Shown piece after piece: positions 6,737-10,689 of a stretch of DNA of 10,689 nt. Origin of the DNA: Gammaproteobacteria bacterium UBA1119 (lineage in GTDB: Bacteria; Pseudomonadota; Gammaproteobacteria; Pseudomonadales; Azotimanducaceae); the NCBI GenBank assembly GCA_002313255.1, contig DCBA01000039.1:1-10689 (forward strand), given 5' to 3'. Positions within the stretch are counted from its first letter, which is position 1. The number at the start of each line of letters is the position of its first letter. A model generated the notes under the pieces. The model had not been told where the DNA came from. It saw only the letters and a program-made list of their open reading frames with translations, and searched no databases. A program made the translations under genes and the position numbers.

Positions 6737-8614
6737 TCAGGTCTTTACAAGGTCCTCAATCGCAAGCTCAGCCGCTTCGAATGCACCCTCGGTCATGGCA
6801 TCCGCTGTTGCATCCGAGTTTGCGATCGCGATTCGCCCAAACGTCTTGCGTGCACCAAGCCAGGGTGACCGCTCAGGCGACAGCTCGTCCAGCATCCATG
6901 CGAACTGTCCCGTTTCCGGGTCGTGGCCATACGCATAACCGTGCGGCCAGCGATTCACCGTGATCGCTTCGATGTCGCGCGCAGGATCGAAGCCACCCGG
7001 CGACAGCATACGCCCGAGTTGATCCCGGATTCTCTCTTCGAACGTCTCGAATGTCGTCGTGAGCAACTCCCCACGCGCGGCCCGCCACTGCTTGGGAGCC
7101 GGTTGTCCGCGTAGTCCGGGGTCCAGCGGAGCGCGATACAGGCGCAGGACGACGGGCTCATCGGGTTTGCTTGCATGCCGATAAGCGCCAATGTTGACCG
7201 GAGCGGTAAGACGGGCCGACTGAAAGTAGCTGCCCGGGCAACGGGCGCCATTAATCCCGAGCCTGGCAAAGGCGGTCCAGTCACGGAGCAGAACATTGGT
7301 GTAGATTAACGGTGCTTTTGCGGCAAGCCACAACGCTTCCTTCTGTGCCACCGGCAACTCGTCGCAAATGTAGGGGATGGCGGCGTTGTAACAGGCCATG
7401 ACGCACCGTCCCGCACGAACCTGGTACGCGCGGTCGCCCCGAACATATGTTACCGCAACCTCTTTGGCCGTCGTCGGGTCGCCACGATGCCGCACATTGA
7501 CGGCGGTGCTATTGAGGCGCACACGCACCGCTGCGTCACTCGAATCCAGAGCCCCGTAATCGAAACGCGCGGTGACAACGTCATCCAGTGTATTCCCAGG
7601 CGCGACGTCCGGCACCAGCGAGCGCACTAGGAGACGCGCGATCGTCGCATTGCCGTCCGGAAACTGGCAGAACTGCGATTCTCCGGTTTGCACAGCGCCT
7701 GTCTCTACATAGTCGGCCACCCCCCCGAGTGCCGCGGTACCGGGCCAGCCTTCGCTGATCGCAACCCAGGTAGATATCGCGTCGAGTCCGATCGCCCAGG
7801 TGGTGCACTCCCAAACGTATGACAGCGCTTCCGTGCCGATTTTTGCGTGCTCGAGCAAGAACTTTTCGTAGCTGGTCTTTCGAACGAACTCGAGCTTTTC
7901 CGCCGGGCTCAATCGGCCCAGGTAGTCGGCATCGGACTCGTAGAGACGGACGAGTTCTTTCTGCGCCGTCTCCGACAAAGGTGTCCTCGCAAAATATTCG
8001 CGCCAGGACGGCTGGCCAACACGCGTCAGGAGCGTATCGCTACCGAAAGTCTCCTTGCCGAGAAACGCACCACGCTCGAGCCCATGAGCCCCATAAACTG
8101 ATTCATCATGAAATTCGGCATATCGCGAAACATCGATGCCAAGCGACGCCAACAAGCGACGTCCAGATTCGCTATAGCGTCGAAGGTCCTGGATGTTTTC
8201 CGTACCACCATGCGACAGCAGCATACGGCCACCAAGCCAAAACTCATTGCGCTTGGCGTGTCCGCCGAAGTCGTCATGGTTATCGAGGATCAGGATGCGG
8301 GCACCTGGCACTGATTCACGGTAATACCAGGCTGCGGAGAGGCCGCTCAGCCCACCACCCACAACGACGAGGTCGTAATATTCGCCGGTGTCTTCCGGAC
8401 CGTCCCAGCGGGTACCGTCTCGCATTCGGTGGGCAACCTCGTAGGACCCTTCATGGCTGCCACGCATACCGGTGCGGATGGGTGGATAACCATCGGTCGG
8501 CGCTTGCGCCTCCGACCATCTCCAGGCCAGGCTACCGCTGATCGCAACTGCCACACCACCCATAAAGTCGCGGCGCGTGATTGAACGGTTCATTCCGGGC
8601 AATCGATTTTTCAT
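6737..8614 (-). CDS. Tat-exported FAD-dependent oxidoreductase, spermidine dehydrogenase-like
   Basis: A 625-residue flavoprotein. The N-terminus carries a twin-arginine signal (SITRRDFMGG, Arg14-Arg15) with the hydrophobic stretch VAVAISGSLAW and AQA cleavage context near residue 38, so it is exported folded to the periplasm. The Rossmann FAD motif DLVVVGGGLSGLSAAW lies at 81-96, followed by LILDNHDDFGGHAKRNEF (108-125), which I associate with bacterial spermidine dehydrogenase (SpdH) relatives of similar length. The C-terminal FAD-contact segment is at about 592-620 (FGRIAIANSDATADAMTEGA). Relatives oxidise amines, but the substrate here is not proven. The start at 8614 is chosen for its Shine-Dalgarno GGAAG with six-base spacing; a second Met at residue 8 keeps the Tat motif as well. 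The P450 gene is divergent. An annotation as generic NAD(P)/FAD-dependent oxidoreductase would be equally safe. Confidence 0.85.
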   Translation of the reverse strand: MKNRLPGMNRSITRRDFMGGVAVAISGSLAWRWSEAQAPTDGYPPIRTGMRGSHEGSYEVAHRMRDGTRWDGPEDTGEYYDLVVVGGGLSGLSAAWYYRESVPGARILILDNHDDFGGHAKRNEFWLGGRMLLSHGGTENIQDLRRYSESGRRLLASLGIDVSRYAEFHDESVYGAHGLERGAFLGKETFGSDTLLTRVGQPSWREYFARTPLSETAQKELVRLYESDADYLGRLSPAEKLEFVRKTSYEKFLLEHAKIGTEALSYVWECTTWAIGLDAISTWVAISEGWPGTAALGGVADYVETGAVQTGESQFCQFPDGNATIARLLVRSLVPDVAPGNTLDDVVTARFDYGALDSSDAAVRVRLNSTAVNVRHRGDPTTAKEVAVTYVRGDRAYQVRAGRCVMACYNAAIPYICDELPVAQKEALWLAAKAPLIYTNVLLRDWTAFARLGINGARCPGSYFQSARLTAPVNIGAYRHASKPDEPVVLRLYRAPLDPGLRGQPAPKQWRAARGELLTTTFETFEERIRDQLGRMLSPGGFDPARDIEAITVNRWPHGYAYGHDPETGQFAWMLDELSPERSPWLGARKTFGRIAIANSDATADAMTEGAFEAAELAIEDLVKT

Positions 8615-8620
8615 AGCATG

Positions 8621-8625
8621 CTTCC
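8621..8625 (-). promoter_or_regulatory. Shine-Dalgarno of the flavoenzyme gene
   Basis: On the - strand GGAAG lies six bases before the ATG at 8614, which decides for this start over the Met at residue 8. Confidence 0.6.
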
Positions 8626-8705
8626 GTCGCAGTCAGCCATACAATTGCCTCTCAGGACAAGTGCGAATCCCTGCTGTCGAAAAGCTTAGCAGAATCGCCG
8701 GAACG

Positions 8706-8921
8706 CTATTTCCCCTGCAAAGAGGCCAGCGGTTCGGCGGTCTCGATCAGTATTTGACGCACCTCTTTGGGCATTAGCTTAGGATTGGCCGAGAGCATTA
8801 CCGCTGCCACCCCAGAGATAATTGGCGCCACATCCATGCCGCCAGGTACGACGATGACAGTGCCTGACCAAGACACTTCGCTAAGACTAAAATCATGGGT
8901 GGCGGAGCCGGGATGATATAG
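8706..8921 (-). pseudogene. 3' remnant of a subtilisin-family (S8) serine protease gene
   Basis: Reading the - strand from 8921 to the TAG at 8706-8708 gives 71 codons without a stop and without a normal start. From about 8858 down it reads VIVVPGGMDVAPIISGVAAV then MLSANPKLMPKEVRQILIET then AEPLASLQGK. The stretch APIISGVAAVMLSANPxL...VRQIL..TAEPL matches the helix that follows the catalytic serine in S8 subtilases (normally GTSxAAPxVSGVAAL). The catalytic GTS is absent: GGMD stands in its place, so the fragment could not be active. The upstream part of the protease, with Asp and His of the triad, is missing: an in-frame stop lies at 8922-8924 and the P450 gene begins at 8960. It is best read as the tail of a protease gene lost by deletion or replacement. 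It was found by codon-by-codon reading; no database search was possible. Confidence 0.65.
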
Positions 8922-8948
8922 TTATTCCAAAGTGACACGATCAAAGGT

Positions 8949-8953
8949 AGAGG
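8949..8953 (+). promoter_or_regulatory. Shine-Dalgarno of the P450 gene
   Basis: AGAGG lies six bases before the ATG at 8960, preceded by an A/G-rich AAAGGT stretch, a good ribosome binding site that supports this start. A TATAGT at 8917-8922 could be a -10 box but has no clear -35 partner. Confidence 0.6.
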
Positions 8954-8959
8954 CGCGCC

Positions 8960-10150
8960 ATGCCGGAACGTAACCTGAGTCCGGCCGAACAACAGTTTTT
9001 TCAAAATCCCTATCCTGCATACCAACTTGCCCGGAACACGCGGCTGATATTTGATGAAGCAAATCAGTTCTGGCGGGTGACGAATTTCCAGGACGTGGAC
9101 GACATTCTGAAAGACCCTCGCTTTGCCAAACAACCACCCCCAGGAACAGAGGCTAATAGTCCCATCCGCCAGGTCGATCGCTTTAACCGTGGCATCCTGA
9201 ATCTGGATCCACCCGACCATACGCGCCTGCGCGCTCTGATGGTCAAAGCCTTCAACGCTCGCGGCATGGAAGCCATGCGGCCTGGCATACGGGACTTAGT
9301 CGAACAATTGATAGAAAAAGTGTACGAAGGTGGCAGCATGGAGCTGAAAAGTGAGTTTGCACATCCGATTCCCGCTACGATCATTAGTGACATGCTGGGG
9401 ATTCCGGAGGCTGATCGACCCCGCTTTGCAAACCTGTCGAACGACATCATCCGCTACGGTAACGACCTTTTACAGGCAAATGACGACAAGGCCGAAGAAT
9501 CTGTTCGCGAGTTTGATGAGTACCTCGGATCTCTATTTGCAATCAAACGCCAAACGCCAGCTGACGATCTGACGACTGCGCTCATCAACGCAAGGGATGA
9601 ACAAGGCGCACTGACGGAAGAAGAACTGCACCACAATATTAGGCTCCTATTCATCGCTGGACATGAGACAACGGTTAATCTGATTTGCAATGCTGTCATT
9701 GCGATCGCACATCACGAGGCTCAGCGCCAACGCCTGATCCAAGACCCTAGTCTCATGCCCAGTGCCGTCGAAGAATTCCTCCGCTACGATTCATCTGTTC
9801 AGCAACTACCTCGGGTTGCTCAGCAAGATGTGGAAATCGACGGGCAGACGATTCGTGCAGGGCAGATGGTGGTGCTGATGCTGGGATCGGCTAACCATGA
9901 CCCTGAAATCTATACAGAAGCAGAACAACTCGACGTGACCCGGTCATTTACGCGCTCCAAGTCATTTGGCGGTGGTGCACACTTCTGCCTGGGCGCGCAG
10001 TTGGCAAGAATCGAAACGGAAATAGCTTTGAACGCTTTGTTGAAACGCATGCCAGACTTCGAGGTGACCTATCTCGATGCGCTAGAGTATCCCCCTAATC
10101 CGTTCTTCCGGGGGCCGGAGAGATTGGATGTAGCCTGGCACCCTCGCTAG
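8960..10150 (+). CDS. Cytochrome P450 (bacterial class I type)
   Basis: A complete soluble P450 of 396 residues, the usual length for bacterial enzymes fed by ferredoxin. The C-helix motif DPPDHTRLR is at 83-91; the I-helix oxygen-activation motif AGHETT at 233-238; the ExxR pair is Glu272/Arg275 in EEFLRY; the heme loop FGGGAHFCLG at 336-345 places the thiolate ligand at Cys343. All catalytic motifs are intact. It is a heme monooxygenase that inserts one oxygen atom into an organic substrate, using electrons from a ferredoxin and its reductase; neither partner gene is nearby, so it must borrow them. The substrate is not predictable; the overall look is that of the CYP107-like broad clan of bacterial P450s. 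The gene is divergent from the Tat flavoenzyme and its 5' side abuts the subtilase remnant, suggesting that it came in by rearrangement. No partner gene follows. Confidence 0.95.
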   Translation: MPERNLSPAEQQFFQNPYPAYQLARNTRLIFDEANQFWRVTNFQDVDDILKDPRFAKQPPPGTEANSPIRQVDRFNRGILNLDPPDHTRLRALMVKAFNARGMEAMRPGIRDLVEQLIEKVYEGGSMELKSEFAHPIPATIISDMLGIPEADRPRFANLSNDIIRYGNDLLQANDDKAEESVREFDEYLGSLFAIKRQTPADDLTTALINARDEQGALTEEELHHNIRLLFIAGHETTVNLICNAVIAIAHHEAQRQRLIQDPSLMPSAVEEFLRYDSSVQQLPRVAQQDVEIDGQTIRAGQMVVLMLGSANHDPEIYTEAEQLDVTRSFTRSKSFGGGAHFCLGAQLARIETEIALNALLKRMPDFEVTYLDALEYPPNPFFRGPERLDVAWHPR

Positions 10151-10185
10151 GCGTCGCCCCAATAGCCGTTCCTTGGTGACCGGGT

Positions 10186-10211
10186 GCAACTTGACGACGA
10201 AGCCAAGTTGC
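10186..10211 (+). other. Perfect 8-bp inverted repeat after the P450 gene
   Basis: GCAACTTG (10186-10193) and CAAGTTGC (10204-10211) pair perfectly across a 10-base loop, 35 bases after the P450 stop. Position suits a transcription end or RNA-stabilising hairpin, but no T-run follows, so it is not a standard intrinsic terminator. Confidence 0.45.
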
Positions 10212-10250
10212 CGGGGCTGGTAAAACTCTGTTTCACTCGTTCATGCATAT

Positions 10251-10292
10251 ACTAGGCCGGTTCGTCCGCGTTCTCTTGAGAGGCGAACTAGT
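10251..10292. other. Imperfect inverted repeat with inner palindrome
   Basis: ACTA (10251-10254) pairs with TAGT (10289-10292), GTTCG (10260-10264) with CGAAC (10284-10288), leaving a five-base bulge on the left arm, and the middle contains CTCTTGAGAG (10273-10282), itself a perfect palindrome. It could be a folded RNA element or a protein-binding site. Confidence 0.35.
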
Positions 10293-10444
10293 GATTTCCG
10301 CACAAGCCAGTCTGGCGGTTAGGACGAATAACCACCCTGTTACCCTTTTTCCACTTTCAGAAAAGTATCGTAGTTCCTGCGGGTTGCTCGCAGTCCCTTT
10401 CGGCTGATTTAAACGTGCGTTGATTTATCGAAATTGTGGCAATT

Positions 10445-10504
10445 TGGGCATCGAATTCAGGCTCAGACCGAACGCGACGGTCACCGGTGCGTATTCGATG
10501 CCCA
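10445..10504. other. Perfect 12-bp inverted repeat with structured loop
   Basis: TGGGCATCGAAT (10445-10456) and ATTCGATGCCCA (10493-10504) are exact reverse complements, separated by 36 bases. The loop contains a further 5-bp stem, GACCG (10466-10470) with CGGTC (10478-10482), and the palindrome CACCGGTG (10482-10489). Without a T-run on either side in the right place it is not an ordinary terminator. Candidates are a structured RNA, an operator or a repeated palindromic element. Confidence 0.55.
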
Positions 10505-10650
10505 GAAAAACAAACTAGGTATCTGGGCCAATGAAGATAACGTTGCGCCGTGGGATTACCGAAAGAACGACAAGTCATTAAAGATCTCAATCCAACCACA
10601 CCTTTTTTGTATCTGGCTAGGGACAACAATAATTGTCTTGAGTAGTTAAG

Positions 10651-10665
10651 GGCCCCGCGGGGGTC
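10651..10665. terminator. Short GC-rich hairpin near the right edge
   Basis: GGCCCC and GGGGTC can form a 6-bp stem with one G-T pair around GCG. The following TAAATT is only weakly U-rich, so terminator activity is uncertain. Confidence 0.25.
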
Positions 10666-10689
10666 TAAATTGGGTAGGAATAAGATTTA

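Larger units (their letters stand above)
10151..10689. other. Gene-free region with several inverted repeats
   Basis: 539 bases without a gene I can support. The open frames on both strands (about 70-90 codons near 10357-10649) lack a ribosome site and show no protein-family resemblance. The region holds inverted repeats at 10186-10211, 10251-10292, 10445-10504 and 10651-10665, listed separately. Its function is unknown; an untranslated RNA, regulatory region of a gene beyond the window, or a decayed element are all possible. Confidence 0.5.

Noticed and set aside
6702..6738. GAAGAGG/CCTCTTC inverted repeat at the 3' end of the flavoenzyme gene as terminator
   Set aside because: Only 7 bp with a 23-base loop and no T-run on the - strand; likely chance.
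7819..8541. 240-codon + strand frame inside the flavoenzyme gene
   Set aside because: Arg/His-rich composition typical of an antisense frame; the - strand FAD and Tat motifs are decisive.
8798..9220. 140-codon - strand frame spanning the intergenic gap and the P450 start
   Set aside because: It lies in a different frame from the subtilase relic, has no recognisable domain, and overlaps the well-supported P450.
10445..10504. Integron attC site as explanation of the 12-bp inverted repeat
   Set aside because: The conserved RYYYAAC and GTTRRRY ends are missing and no cassette or integrase is near.
10357..10649. Two overlapping small frames near the right edge (10357-10629 -, 10434-10649 +)
   Set aside because: No ribosome site, no family resemblance, and both run through the 12-bp inverted repeat.

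Overview
The window reads as a stretch of bacterial chromosome of moderate GC content, most plausibly from an aquatic or marine proteobacterium. I lean to Gammaproteobacteria because of the long secreted metalloprotease with thrombospondin type-3 repeats and a dockerin-like tail, and because of the molybdenum hydroxylase and Tat-exported flavoenzyme. The taxonomic call is inference. No tRNA, rRNA, CRISPR array, integrase or intact insertion sequence was found.

Left part (1-5986, all + strand): the 3' end of a molybdenum hydroxylase large subunit (xanthine dehydrogenase / isoquinoline 1-oxidoreductase type) is cut by the window edge. After 187 non-coding bases comes a small cytosolic protein that joins an SRPBCC (START/AHSA1-like) fold to a PDZ domain. 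Its stop codon overlaps the ATG of the next gene (ATGA). That gene encodes a 1564-residue secreted multidomain zinc metalloprotease: signal peptide, propeptide, reprolysin-like catalytic domain with HExxHxxGxxH and Met-turn, two beta-sandwich regions, Asp-rich thrombospondin type-3 blocks around two tandem copies of a roughly 190-residue domain, and a pair of dockerin/EF-hand-like repeats at the C-terminus. The SRPBCC-PDZ gene and the protease gene look translationally coupled and are the most distinctive unit in the window.

Middle part (6085-8614, - strand): an unrecognised 178-residue helical, charged protein lies convergent to the protease. A 625-residue Tat-exported FAD-dependent oxidoreductase resembling spermidine dehydrogenase follows, with a clear Shine-Dalgarno.

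Right part: the gap between the flavoenzyme and a divergent cytochrome P450 gene (8960-10150, +) is not empty. On the - strand it holds the 3' end of a subtilisin-family (S8) protease gene, open for 71 codons, without a start codon and without the catalytic GTS motif: a gene relic upstream of the P450 start. The last 539 bases (10151-10689) hold no gene I can support but contain several inverted repeats, including a perfect 12-bp one around a 36-nt loop.

Nothing here is a defence or mobile system. The best candidates for new biology are the SRPBCC-PDZ/metalloprotease pair, the duplicated domain and C-terminal tag of the protease, the unrecognised 178-residue protein, and the structured intergenic region at the right edge.
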